Positions 54,932 to 63,607 of a DNA stretch of 64,000 nucleotides are shown here, piece by piece. The translations under genes were made by a program, and so were the position numbers. The stretch is from Olivibacter sp. SDN3. GTDB taxonomy: Bacteria; Bacteroidota; Bacteroidia; Sphingobacteriales; Sphingobacteriaceae. Where the stretch lies: positions 806,001 to 870,000 of the forward strand of contig NZ_CP060497.1 in NCBI RefSeq assembly GCF_014334135.1, written 5' to 3'. A model generated the notes under the pieces. That model was not told where the DNA came from and did not search any database. It saw nothing but the letters and a program-made list of their open reading frames with translations. Every line of letters starts with the position of its first letter. Positions within the stretch are counted from its first letter, which is position 1.

Positions 54932-56921
54932 TATTAATAGTTGTTCCTATATTGTTTTCCGATTGTATATCCAATAGGCCGTTCAGATAAGCAACCCGGT
55001 TTTTTACATTATGTAAGCCAATCCCTTTTTTATCTTGAACTTCTTTCATCGCAAAGCCCTTTCCATCATCTTCCACGGTTAAATATACTTTTTCATCATC
55101 CTGTATGCACTGCACCAAAATATTCTTGGCCTCGGCGTGCCGAACAGCATTACTGATAAGCTCTTGAAGTATTCGGTAGATCATAATCTGTTGGCTCTTT
55201 TCTGCCGTTAGCGACAAGCCATAAGTTTGCAAAGAGATATTGACACCTGATTTTTCCAAGTCGTCACAAAAATCACGTAAGGCTGTAGCTAATCCGAAAC
55301 GCAATAAGGTTTCGGGCATCATATTCCGTGCTATTCTTCTCAATTCATTAACTGCCGTATCCAGTTTTGCCAAAATTAGTTGATGTTGCTGTTTTGCCTG
55401 CGAGCTATCGCCCAAACATGGATTTTTCGACAACAATAGCTTTACATTGGAAAGCAGCCCTCCCAAACCGTCATGCAGTTCACCTGCCAGTCGCTTTCGC
55501 TCCTGTTCCTGTCCCTGAATCATGGCATTGAAGAAATTCACTTGCTGCTCTTTCTTCATCCGCTGCATTTGCTCCTCATGCAATTGATCTTGCTGGTGGG
55601 CAATTTTCTGTTTGTTATTATATAGAAGATATCCAAGCACCAGTAGTATAAGTAAGCAGGCAACAGCGGCTACGGTAAATGTTAACATGGCTTTATTATA
55701 TTTTAGCGCAGCTGATTTTAGCTGGTTCTCCGCCTTAAGCTCCACAATTTCGCGCTCTTTTTTTTCATGTTCATATTTCTGTTCAATAAGATTTAGCTTA
55801 ATATTGGTTTGTTTTTTATTAACGGTATCTGCAAAAGCAACATATTCTTTCATAAACTGAAAAGCTTTGTCTTTGTTACCCAGCGCTTCTTCCACATTTA
55901 CCAAATTCCGAAGGTAAATCAGTTTATTGCTGGATAGCGGGTATTTTGACGTTTTTTGGTATAGCGCATATACCATCTCCCTAGCTTCTGGATAACGCTC
56001 CTGATCGTAAAATAGGTAGTACTTGCGATTTAGCAACTCCAATCCCACATACTCTTCCTGTCGCTTATTAACGAAATCCAGTCCGTCATCGTAACTCCGC
56101 AGGGCTTTTTGGGGGTTTTCTTCCACATACTGATAATACATCCCCTGCATGGTATAGTAATTTACCCACGGGTGCGCGTCAGGATGTTTAACTAATATCG
56201 CATGCGCCTTATCTAAATAAGACTGCATGGCTAATTTCTTTTCTTCAGTAAAATCTTCCTCATACAATAATGCCTTTACCACGCCCAAATAGCTATCCAC
56301 CGCATCGGCGTATTTGGAATGATCTGCCAAAATAGTAGCTGCTGTTTTAAAATAATGAAGGGCTTTATCGTATTGTTTGATACTTACGAAGATATTTCCG
56401 ATATCGTAATAATTGCTAGCCAGCAAGATCGAATCGCCTATTTTTTCCAGAATAGGACAGGCGTTATTTGTCAGCATATCCAAAAACCCTTCTATATCAT
56501 CTTCTCTCTGGTATACTGCTCCCAGGTCATGCCAAACGCGGGCCAAATAACGTTGGGCATAATAGGATGAGTCGCGTTTTAGTAAGGGAATGGCCTGTTG
56601 ATACTCTTTTTTAGCTTCTATCAGGTTATAATGTTCCATATATACACCGCCCACGTAATAATGACCGATTGCGATGGTGGTTTCATCACCTGTTTTTGCA
56701 CTTTTTGCAAAGGCCTGCTTTGCATAGTCCATGGCTTTTGCAGAATCTATATACAGCCAATGATCAGAAAGGTCCTGAAGGGCTTTGATTTTTTGCGTTT
56801 CTTCTGAATCGCTGTTTTGGATGATCTGTAACAAACTATCCTGATTGAAGGACAGTTTCTGCTGTGCATCTGCTATCATTGCGGAAATCAGCATCATCCA
56901 TATCAAAAAAAAATGGCGCAT
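54879..56921 (-). CDS. TPR-containing sensor histidine kinase
   Basis: A 680-residue membrane kinase. A signal peptide (to about residue 19) leads a periplasmic tetratricopeptide region spanning about 40-385. A coiled coil and a single membrane helix near 408-430 follow. The cytoplasmic part is a HisKA_3 kinase with the phospho-acceptor histidine in LAGELHDGLGG near residue 480 and an ATPase domain (VEDDGKGF, then GIGLHNVKNR). This layout is typical of Bacteroidota kinases whose TPR sensor reads peptides or envelope state. It is coupled to the downstream response regulator. Confidence 0.9.
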   Translation of the reverse strand: MRHFFLIWMMLISAMIADAQQKLSFNQDSLLQIIQNSDSEETQKIKALQDLSDHWLYIDSAKAMDYAKQAFAKSAKTGDETTIAIGHYYVGGVYMEHYNLIEAKKEYQQAIPLLKRDSSYYAQRYLARVWHDLGAVYQREDDIEGFLDMLTNNACPILEKIGDSILLASNYYDIGNIFVSIKQYDKALHYFKTAATILADHSKYADAVDSYLGVVKALLYEEDFTEEKKLAMQSYLDKAHAILVKHPDAHPWVNYYTMQGMYYQYVEENPQKALRSYDDGLDFVNKRQEEYVGLELLNRKYYLFYDQERYPEAREMVYALYQKTSKYPLSSNKLIYLRNLVNVEEALGNKDKAFQFMKEYVAFADTVNKKQTNIKLNLIEQKYEHEKKEREIVELKAENQLKSAALKYNKAMLTFTVAAVACLLILLVLGYLLYNNKQKIAHQQDQLHEEQMQRMKKEQQVNFFNAMIQGQEQERKRLAGELHDGLGGLLSNVKLLLSKNPCLGDSSQAKQQHQLILAKLDTAVNELRRIARNMMPETLLRFGLATALRDFCDDLEKSGVNISLQTYGLSLTAEKSQQIMIYRILQELISNAVRHAEAKNILVQCIQDDEKVYLTVEDDGKGFAMKEVQDKKGIGLHNVKNRVAYLNGLLDIQSENNIGTTINIEFNVNTQTEHIPAYSG

Positions 56922-57140
56922 AATGAATAGGTAAAGAGATTTATGATCACTCCTAATTACACAAATTTATCTATTCCAAACAGTATTAATGCATAACAAA
57001 TGAAAATATACCTGAAAACCATTAGAAAAAAATACCCATAGCATAGGATTTCATATGAATAAAAAAAGCAAGAATTTTGGATTGCTAAATACTTAAGACA
57101 AGACACTTAAACAATTCTTTTCAAATAATTTATAACAACC

Positions 57141-57614
57141 ATGAAACGATTCTCTCTTTTTGCTGCCCTAATGGTATGCTTTATGGGTATGTCATTACCA
57201 AAAGCAGCAGCCCAATCTTCCGCTCCTTACCATACTGCTTTTGGTCTCTTTCTAGACCTGGGAAATGGGGGCACTTATGTAGGTCCGCATGTTAAACACT
57301 TTTTCTCTGGAAACGATGCAGGGCAAGCTATGGTTCTTTTTGGGAACGACATCACCATATTAGGTGTGGAATACTCCTACAACAAGGAGATCCCTGATGC
57401 AAAAGGTTTGATGTGGAATCTGGGCATAGGCCCACAAGCCTTTTTTGGTGATGGAGAGACTGTATTTGCCATCCGGCCGATGGCAGGACTAGAGTTTAAG
57501 GTACCTCAGGCTCCGATAGCAATAGGTTTCGATTGGCGGCCAGCATGGGCGATTTCCGATGGATCTGAATTTGAAGCTGGCCGTTTTGGATTAAGCTTTA
57601 AATATACGCTTTAG
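57141..57614 (+). CDS. Small secreted beta-rich protein of unknown function
   Basis: A 157-residue exported protein. A signal peptide ends near PKAAAQS (residue 26). The mature 130 residues alternate glycine- and aromatic-rich short strands (FGLFLDLGNGGTYVGPHV, then LMWNLGIGPQAFF and ending in FGLSFKYTL). The C-terminal phenylalanine- and tyrosine-rich strand suggests a small outer-membrane beta barrel. I do not recognise a family. It is single, ends at a terminator and has a 219-bp upstream region. Confidence 0.7.
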   Translation: MKRFSLFAALMVCFMGMSLPKAAAQSSAPYHTAFGLFLDLGNGGTYVGPHVKHFFSGNDAGQAMVLFGNDITILGVEYSYNKEIPDAKGLMWNLGIGPQAFFGDGETVFAIRPMAGLEFKVPQAPIAIGFDWRPAWAISDGSEFEAGRFGLSFKYTL

Positions 57615-57640
57615 TTTTTTAGTTCATCAATTGTTAAGGT

Positions 57641-57664
57641 AAGAGCCTCTTTAAGGAGGCTTTT
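57641..57664 (+). terminator. Intrinsic terminator after the small secreted protein gene
   Basis: AGCCTC and GAGGCT (57644-57649 and 57656-57661) form a stem extended by A-U pairs, with a short TTAA loop and a trailing TTTT. It lies 27 nt past the stop codon and just before the convergent uvrB stop, so it may serve both. Confidence 0.7.
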
Positions 57665-57669
57665 ACTAT

Positions 57670-59703
57670 TTATTTACCGTAACGCTCTTGCAGTGTTTTC
57701 TCCAAAGCAAACATCTCATCTCTCAGTTTTGCAGCCTGTAGGAAATCCATTTCTTTAGCCGCTCTCTCCATATCTTTCCGGGCGTTATCTACCGCTTTTT
57801 GAAGCTGTGCTTCGTTCATATACTGAACGACGGGATCCGCTGCCACGCTACTTGCCGGATCAGGATCTATATAGGCTCTGGCGACACCTCCTTTAAAGTC
57901 GGCCACCGACGTTTGTTCCATAATGGCTTCACGAGATTTCCCTACAGTACGTGGTGTTATACTGTGCTCTTCATTATATTTTACCTGCTTCTCCCTTCTT
58001 CTATTCGTTTCATCGATAGTTGCCCGCATGCTATCCGTAATACTATCTGCATACATAATCACTCTGCCCTTGTCATTTCTCGCTGCTCTTCCGATGGTTT
58101 GTATAAGAGATGTTTGCGAACGTAAAAAACCTTCTTTATCTGCATCAAGGATAGCCACCAAACTAACTTCAGGCAAATCCAAACCTTCGCGCAAGAGATT
58201 TATCCCTACCAATACATCAAATTCTCCTAAACGAAGTCCTCGTAATATCTCTACCCGTTCGAGTGTTTTTATTTCAGAATGTATATACCTCACTTTAATA
58301 CCTAAACGTGTCATGTATTTTGTCAGTTCTTCAGACATCCTTTTGGTAAGCGTGGTAACCAATACCCGTCCGCCTTCTTTGGTAACGATATCTACCTCGT
58401 CTAACAAATCGTCCACCTGATTGATAACCGGACGGATTTCTATGGTAGGATCTAGCAATCCCGTAGGCCTAATAACCTGTTCTACCACCACACCTTCTGT
58501 TTGTTGCAGTTCATAATCGCCAGGTGTTGCGCTTACATAGATTGTTTGCGGAGCAAGGGATTCAAACTCCTGAAAGTTTAGCGGTCGGTTGTCCAATGCT
58601 GCAGGTAATCGGAAACCATATTCTACCAACGAAATTTTACGTGAGCGGTCGCCACCGTACATTGCCCTGATCTGCGGTACCGTGACATGGCTCTCATCAA
58701 TTACCATAAGGTAATCTTCCGGAAAATAGTCGAGTAAACAGAAAGGTCGCATACCGGGTTGTCTGCCGTCGAAAAATCGGGAATAATTTTCGATGCCACT
58801 GCAGTACCCTAACTCTCTCATCATTTCCAAATCATAATTAACCCGCTCCTCCAGGCGTTTGGCCTCCAACATCCTTCCATCCTTAACCAATTGCTCTTTT
58901 CGCTGTACAAGTTCATCCTGTATAGCCCATATGGATTGACTGAATTTTTCTTTTGGGGTAACGAATAAATTAGCAGGGAAAAGCGCCATATTTTCCATTT
59001 TCTCATAGGTTTTCCCCGAAACGGGGTCAATCACGCTTAGCTCTTCAATTTCATCACCAAAAAACGTGATGCGGTAAGCCTCATCCATATACGCAGGGAA
59101 GACGTCTACGGTATCTCCTTTTACCCGAAAAGTAGCCCGCTTAAATTCTGCTGTTGTACGTACATATAAAATCTCCACCAATCGGTGCAGAAATGCATTG
59201 CGACTAATGGTGGTACCTACCCCGAAACGGAAGACCGAACGCGAGAAATCTTCTGGATTTCCCATACCATAAATGCAGGAGATGGAAGAAACTACCACAA
59301 TATCTCTTCTTCCGGACATCAATGCTGATGTGGTCCGTAGGCGCAGCTTCTCTATCTCATCGTTTATCTGGAGATCTTTTTCGATATAGGTATTGGAGGT
59401 TGCTATATACGCCTCCGGTTGGTAATAATCATAGTATGAGACAAAATAATTGACCGCGTTTTCGGGAAAAAACTGCTTCATTTCACCATATAGCTGCGCA
59501 GCCAATGTCTTATTATGACTTAAAATCAATGTTGGTTTCTGTGTATTGGCAATGACGTTTGCCACCGTAAACGTTTTTCCGGACCCCGTTACTCCCAGGA
59601 GTGTTTGATAATGTTCGCCGGTATTAACACCTGCTACCAACTGTCGGATAGCTTCTGGCTGATCACCGGTTGGCACGTATGTGGAAGACAATTTAAATTT
59701 CAT
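57670..59703 (-). CDS. uvrB: Excinuclease ABC subunit B
   Basis: A 677-residue UvrB of nucleotide excision repair. Walker A GVTGSGKT is at residues 37-44. The beta-hairpin region with VSYYDYYQPEAYI follows, then the helicase motifs up to QTIGRAARN, and a C-terminal UVR domain (MERAAKEMDFLQAAKLRDEM) that contacts UvrA/UvrC. The length and motifs are complete. It has a TATCTTTG box about 100 nt upstream. Confidence 0.96.
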   Translation of the reverse strand: MKFKLSSTYVPTGDQPEAIRQLVAGVNTGEHYQTLLGVTGSGKTFTVANVIANTQKPTLILSHNKTLAAQLYGEMKQFFPENAVNYFVSYYDYYQPEAYIATSNTYIEKDLQINDEIEKLRLRTTSALMSGRRDIVVVSSISCIYGMGNPEDFSRSVFRFGVGTTISRNAFLHRLVEILYVRTTAEFKRATFRVKGDTVDVFPAYMDEAYRITFFGDEIEELSVIDPVSGKTYEKMENMALFPANLFVTPKEKFSQSIWAIQDELVQRKEQLVKDGRMLEAKRLEERVNYDLEMMRELGYCSGIENYSRFFDGRQPGMRPFCLLDYFPEDYLMVIDESHVTVPQIRAMYGGDRSRKISLVEYGFRLPAALDNRPLNFQEFESLAPQTIYVSATPGDYELQQTEGVVVEQVIRPTGLLDPTIEIRPVINQVDDLLDEVDIVTKEGGRVLVTTLTKRMSEELTKYMTRLGIKVRYIHSEIKTLERVEILRGLRLGEFDVLVGINLLREGLDLPEVSLVAILDADKEGFLRSQTSLIQTIGRAARNDKGRVIMYADSITDSMRATIDETNRRREKQVKYNEEHSITPRTVGKSREAIMEQTSVADFKGGVARAYIDPDPASSVAADPVVQYMNEAQLQKAVDNARKDMERAAKEMDFLQAAKLRDEMFALEKTLQERYGK

Positions 59704-59807
59704 TGAACACGGATTTTAATGTCGTTTGTGTCATCTATTACAAAGAATGGCGTGTGTTTCTATAATAACACAGCCTTGATTTTTAGATAACGCGAATGAT
59801 AAGTAAA

Positions 59808-59815
59808 CAAAGATA
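59808..59815 (-). promoter_or_regulatory. TATCTTTG box of uvrB
   Basis: A perfect TAnnTTTG match on the minus strand 104 nt before the uvrB ATG, in the divergent region shared with upp. It would give a leader of about 100 nt, longer than most here. No SOS-type box was recognised. Confidence 0.45.
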
Positions 59816-59874
59816 CAAAAAAGGTGTTTGTTATGGAGGAGTTAATAACCATTTCGTACATCAAATGCTAAAAT

Positions 59875-60519
59875 ATGGCTTTCATTTTAAGTGATCAAAA
59901 TAGTATCGCCAATCAGTTTATTGCAGAAATGCGTAACGTGGAGGTACAACAAGACCGCATGCGGTTTCGCCGTAATATGGAGCGTTTGGGAGAAATATTT
60001 GCTTACGAAATAAGCAAAACGCTATCTTACGAACCCACAGAAGTAGAAACCCCACTTGGTGTTTCTGAAACCTCCTTGTTAGGAGAACATCCGGTTTTAA
60101 TGACGATTGTGAGAGCCGGGCTACCCCTACATCAGGGCCTGTTGAACTACTTCGACCAAGCAGACTGTGGTTTTATCGGTGCATATCGGAAAACAAAAAA
60201 AAGTGGTGCATTTGAGATTGCCAAAAAGTACGTGACTTCGCCTGACTTAAAAGACAAAATTGTTATTATGGTTGACCCCATGCTGGCAACCGGCAGTAGC
60301 ATGGTTTTATCTTGTAAAGAGCTTTTGGGCACCTATGCCATTAAGGAATTACATATTGTGGCGGCCATATCCAGTGAAGAGGGTTTAGAACATGTAAAAG
60401 CTTACCTTCCCAAGGCTAAATTGTGGATAGGTGTGGTGGATAGTGAGATGACAAGCAAAGCTTATATTGTGCCCGGCTTGGGGGATGCGGGAGATTTAGC
60501 TTTTGGCGAAAAGGTTTAG
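59875..60519 (+). CDS. upp: Uracil phosphoribosyltransferase
   Basis: A 214-residue phosphoribosyltransferase that converts uracil and PRPP to UMP in pyrimidine salvage. The PRPP-binding loop VDPMLATGSSM lies near residues 132-142, the N-terminal TIVRAGLPLHQG block near 77-88, and the uracil-binding C-terminus IVPGLGDAGDLAFG is intact. Its last residues lie close to the next gene, a nucleotidase-like phosphatase 31 nt downstream, which would act in the same pathway. The start fits the family length. Confidence 0.94.
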   Translation: MAFILSDQNSIANQFIAEMRNVEVQQDRMRFRRNMERLGEIFAYEISKTLSYEPTEVETPLGVSETSLLGEHPVLMTIVRAGLPLHQGLLNYFDQADCGFIGAYRKTKKSGAFEIAKKYVTSPDLKDKIVIMVDPMLATGSSMVLSCKELLGTYAIKELHIVAAISSEEGLEHVKAYLPKAKLWIGVVDSEMTSKAYIVPGLGDAGDLAFGEKV

Positions 60520-60538
60520 GTCTAACAAGCAAAATAGC

Positions 60539-60546
60539 TATCTTTG
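60539..60546 (+). promoter_or_regulatory. TATCTTTG box of the YjjG-type phosphatase gene
   Basis: A perfect TAnnTTTG match 4 nt before ATG 60551. It supports that start over an in-frame Met 48 nt upstream and suggests a nearly leaderless transcript. Confidence 0.5.
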
Positions 60547-60550
60547 TGTT

Positions 60551-61252
60551 ATGCAATATACGCACAAAAAGCATATTTTCTTTGATTTAGATCATACTTT
60601 GTGGGATTTTGACAAAAATGCGGAAGAAACCCTATCAGAACTTTTTACGGTTTATAAATTTCCTGATTTAGGTATAAATTCTGCTGATAAGTTTATTGAA
60701 ACATACCATAGAAACAACCAGCGGGTATGGGCCCTTTACCATAACGGAGTCATCGATAAGGACGAACTACGGCGGGCGAGGTTTGCGGACACATTTAGTG
60801 AGCTCGGCATTTCGCCGACACTTTTCCCCGAGGCTTTTGAAACCGATTATTTGAGGTTATGCCCTCATAAAACCAATTTGTTTCCGGGAGTGCATGATAC
60901 ACTGGCATATTTGCGGGAAAATTATGTGCTGCATCTAATCTCCAATGGTTTCAAGGACGCAGCTGCGATCAAAATCGTTAAAACAGGTATAAAGAAATAT
61001 TTTTCTCAGATTATCATTTCTGAAGATGTGGGGGTTCACAAACCTCATCCAGCTATTTACAGTCATTCGCTAGTGGCCGCGCAGGCAAACAAAGAAGAGA
61101 GTGTAATGATTGGCGACAGTATTGAAGCCGATATCCGCGGCGCTCAGGCCTTTGGTCTTGATGCTATCTACTTCAATCCAAATGGACTTGAAGAACCGGC
61201 AGACGTTAAAAAAAGTATTCGTGAACTGGCCGAGTTAACACGGTTATTTTAA
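60551..61252 (+). CDS. YjjG-type HAD phosphatase (pyrimidine nucleotidase)
   Basis: A 233-residue haloacid dehalogenase-fold phosphatase. Motif I FFDLDHTLWDFD holds the nucleophile Asp near residue 11. The cap domain follows, then motif III/IV around HKPHPAIY and MIGDSIEADIRGA. The aromatic-rich start (HTLWDF) is typical of the YjjG noncanonical pyrimidine nucleotidases, which clean damaged nucleotides. A longer frame from 60503 overlaps upp; the shorter start is preferred because a promoter box lies directly before it. The 3' end overlaps the ROK gene by 9 nt. Confidence 0.87.
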   Translation: MQYTHKKHIFFDLDHTLWDFDKNAEETLSELFTVYKFPDLGINSADKFIETYHRNNQRVWALYHNGVIDKDELRRARFADTFSELGISPTLFPEAFETDYLRLCPHKTNLFPGVHDTLAYLRENYVLHLISNGFKDAAAIKIVKTGIKKYFSQIIISEDVGVHKPHPAIYSHSLVAAQANKEESVMIGDSIEADIRGAQAFGLDAIYFNPNGLEEPADVKKSIRELAELTRLF

Positions 61253-62107
61253 TGCCCCGGCTGCACCATAGATGGCAGCCATTTCTCCCAGTTCTGCAAT
61301 TTTGATAGGTAGCTCCTGTTCTTGTTGAGCTAGTACCTTTTTTGTTTCTGACAAAAATAAGGGGTGTGCCTTTGCTATATTACCTCCCAATATAAGGCCG
61401 TCAGGTTTGTCGTCCAGTAAATGCTCCACAACAAACTCCCCTAATGTCCGACCAAATTCGCGGAGTAATGCTTCAGCTTGACCATCGGCAGGCACCAACT
61501 CACATAAGGCCTTTACATGTTCGACATTTCTCCCAGTACGCGCTAAGTAACTATTTTTCAACCAGCTGCCAGACAAATAGTCTTCCGCAATACCGTCTCT
61601 AAAAGCCGCGCACCACAAATCGCCATCCACGGCATGTCCATTTAGATATAAAGCACTGCCAAGCCCTGTTCCCAAAGTCAGCCCTACCGATCGCGTAAAT
61701 GTTGTACCGGCTCCGGCGAACATTTCACCTTGTAGGAAGCAAGCCGCATCATTCATAAACGTTAACTGCGAAGATGTTATCCCCAGCTTTTTGGCTAAAA
61801 GTTCCTTAACATCAACACCATATAACGCCTCATATTTGTTCTGATTCTTCATCAGACTAATGCCATGTTCGTAATCAAAGGGTCCGGGGATAGCAATGCC
61901 AACAGCAGTCTTCTCTATTGCTCCCTTTTTAAGCGTATTTGTTATGCAATTGCTCCAAGCATCAATAATGGAAGATACTCCCTCATTTGAATTCACCGAT
62001 TGTCTAACAAAAGTTTCCTTGATAAGCGTCTTTTTATCTAAATCGACCAATGCGGCCGAAATATGTGACCCACCAATATCGCAACCTACAACAATAGAGT
62101 TATTCAT
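61244..62107 (-). CDS. ROK-family sugar kinase
   Basis: A 287-residue ROK protein. The phosphate-binding start GCDIGGSHISAAL lies near residues 8-20, and the later GLTLGTGLGSALY and DGLILGGNIAKAH blocks complete the ATPase core. The usual ROK zinc motif (CxCGxxGC) is replaced by CAAFRDGIAED, so the zinc site is missing. The start at 62107 (MNNSIVVG) is preferred over 62212, because the extra 35 residues overlap the GH88 stop and do not resemble the family. Its place beside GH88 and KduD suggests a sugar-kinase role in uronate breakdown. Confidence 0.83.
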   Translation of the reverse strand: MNNSIVVGCDIGGSHISAALVDLDKKTLIKETFVRQSVNSNEGVSSIIDAWSNCITNTLKKGAIEKTAVGIAIPGPFDYEHGISLMKNQNKYEALYGVDVKELLAKKLGITSSQLTFMNDAACFLQGEMFAGAGTTFTRSVGLTLGTGLGSALYLNGHAVDGDLWCAAFRDGIAEDYLSGSWLKNSYLARTGRNVEHVKALCELVPADGQAEALLREFGRTLGEFVVEHLLDDKPDGLILGGNIAKAHPLFLSETKKVLAQQEQELPIKIAELGEMAAIYGAAGALK

Positions 62108-62208
62108 GAATTGTTTATAATTTTTAATATGAATGACGCAAATATAATTAAAGCGTTTTAGCAAAAAAACAAACACCTTAAAATGTTTATATTTTTTTTC
62201 CGGTAGAA

Positions 62209-63441
62209 TCAATTTTTAGCAATAATTGCTTTATACCGATTCAAGGCCTCCAAATAATAGTAATCTGCATAGGGTAAAGGCACATCAACTTCTGCCATAA
62301 TCGGTATATAACCCGCTCCATGCATTAAGATAAACCCACCATTAGTACCTAACAAGGCGGTATATTCGGGAGAAGCCAAGGTTTCTATCATTGTTTCGCC
62401 AGCTTTGAAATATTTCTTTGCCATAGCTTCATCCAGATACCCGCATAATTCCAGGAGTGCAGCTGCTGATATAGCTCCGGCCGATGCATCTCTATACGTG
62501 TTCGGTATTTCTGGTGTATTAAAATCCCAGTAGGGAATCATATCTTTCGGTAAATTCGGATGATCTAATATAAAATCAGCGATGTGTTTCGCTTGTTCTA
62601 AATACTGCGCATCGGCTGTCTCACGGTACAGCATAGTATAGCCATACAGGGCCCAAGCCTCACCCCTGGACCATGTAGATTCATCCCCGTAACCCTGCGC
62701 ATTACGCCTTTGTTTTAACTTACCCGTTTTAGTATCAAGGTGAACGATCTGATAGGTACTATAGTCGGATCTAAAGTGGTTCTTCAATACCGTTTCTGCA
62801 TGATTATTGGCCATTTTATAATAAGAAGAATCATTGGTTGCCCTGAAGGCCCAGAATAACAGTTCGAGATTCATCAGGTGATCGATAACCACAATAAACT
62901 CTTTATCATTCTGCCGTGTATCCCACGACCGTATGGCCTTGACCTTTGGATCATAGCGTTTCGCCATAGTTTTAGCACTGCCCAACAATACCTTATGGTA
63001 ATCGATCTCCGGGATGGTTTGCATTGCTCTCCCAAAACTATTATATATAATAAACCCGAGATCGGGCGATTTCGCATTGTTCTGCTGTTTAGCCAAAAGT
63101 GCCAGTGTTCGTTTTGCTTCTTTTAGCAAGAGTGAGTCGCCCGTTTGTTCATACAAACGTAATAAGGTACCCGGATAATAACCACTTGTCCACCAATCTG
63201 GACCGCTCGTTTCCAAATAGTTCTGTGCTTTAACAAAAGTTTTGGGAAGTTTGCCTTCAGGTAGCTCATCCATCATCAATTTATACTGGGTAGTAGCATG
63301 TCGGTAGCGTTGATCGATAGTGGTTGTCAATGATTTGCTGGCCCTGGGCGTAACCTGTTGATTAATGCTACAGGCAGTCAACAATAAAAATGGGCAAAGT
63401 ATAAGATATACAATTTTTAATTTAAGCATTCGGCCTTTCAT
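62209..63441 (-). CDS. GH88-type unsaturated glucuronyl hydrolase, lipoprotein
   Basis: A 410-residue glycoside hydrolase of family 88, which cleaves unsaturated uronic acid from oligosaccharides made by polysaccharide lyases. A lipoprotein signal ends in LLTAC near residue 24. Family blocks include GPDWWTSGYYPGTLLRLYE, ESTWSRGEAWALYGY and DASAGAISAAALLEL, spread over the alpha/alpha barrel. Starts at 63441 and 63429 are both possible; a longer frame from 63522 is unlikely because its extra residues precede the signal. It lies downstream of kduD but is separated from it by a strong terminator. Confidence 0.85.
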   Translation of the reverse strand: MKGRMLKLKIVYLILCPFLLLTACSINQQVTPRASKSLTTTIDQRYRHATTQYKLMMDELPEGKLPKTFVKAQNYLETSGPDWWTSGYYPGTLLRLYEQTGDSLLLKEAKRTLALLAKQQNNAKSPDLGFIIYNSFGRAMQTIPEIDYHKVLLGSAKTMAKRYDPKVKAIRSWDTRQNDKEFIVVIDHLMNLELLFWAFRATNDSSYYKMANNHAETVLKNHFRSDYSTYQIVHLDTKTGKLKQRRNAQGYGDESTWSRGEAWALYGYTMLYRETADAQYLEQAKHIADFILDHPNLPKDMIPYWDFNTPEIPNTYRDASAGAISAAALLELCGYLDEAMAKKYFKAGETMIETLASPEYTALLGTNGGFILMHGAGYIPIMAEVDVPLPYADYYYLEALNRYKAIIAKN

Positions 63442-63534
63442 TCGTTTGTTAAAACGACTTTTATAGATAAAAGGTGCAAGAAAAACAATTTTTGTTAAGT
63501 TTCCAATTAATATTTTTATCATCCGTTTATTAAG

Positions 63535-63576
63535 AAAAAAGTGTAACCTTTACATCGATTAGGTTACACTTTTTTT
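63535..63576. terminator. Bidirectional terminator between kduD and the GH88 gene
   Basis: A perfect 9-bp stem GTGTAACCT/AGGTTACAC (63541-63549 and 63561-63569) flanked by six A on the left and seven T on the right. It lies 31 nt after the kduD stop codon on the minus strand, so kduD and the GH88 gene are probably not one transcript. Confidence 0.8.
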
Positions 63577-63607
63577 ATAACGGCTTCCTAGCGGTTTTGT
63601 TGTTGAC

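Noticed and set aside
60503-60550. Upstream start for the YjjG-type phosphatase
   Set aside because: It overlaps upp, adds a non-family segment and lies before the TATCTTTG box that sits next to the preferred ATG.
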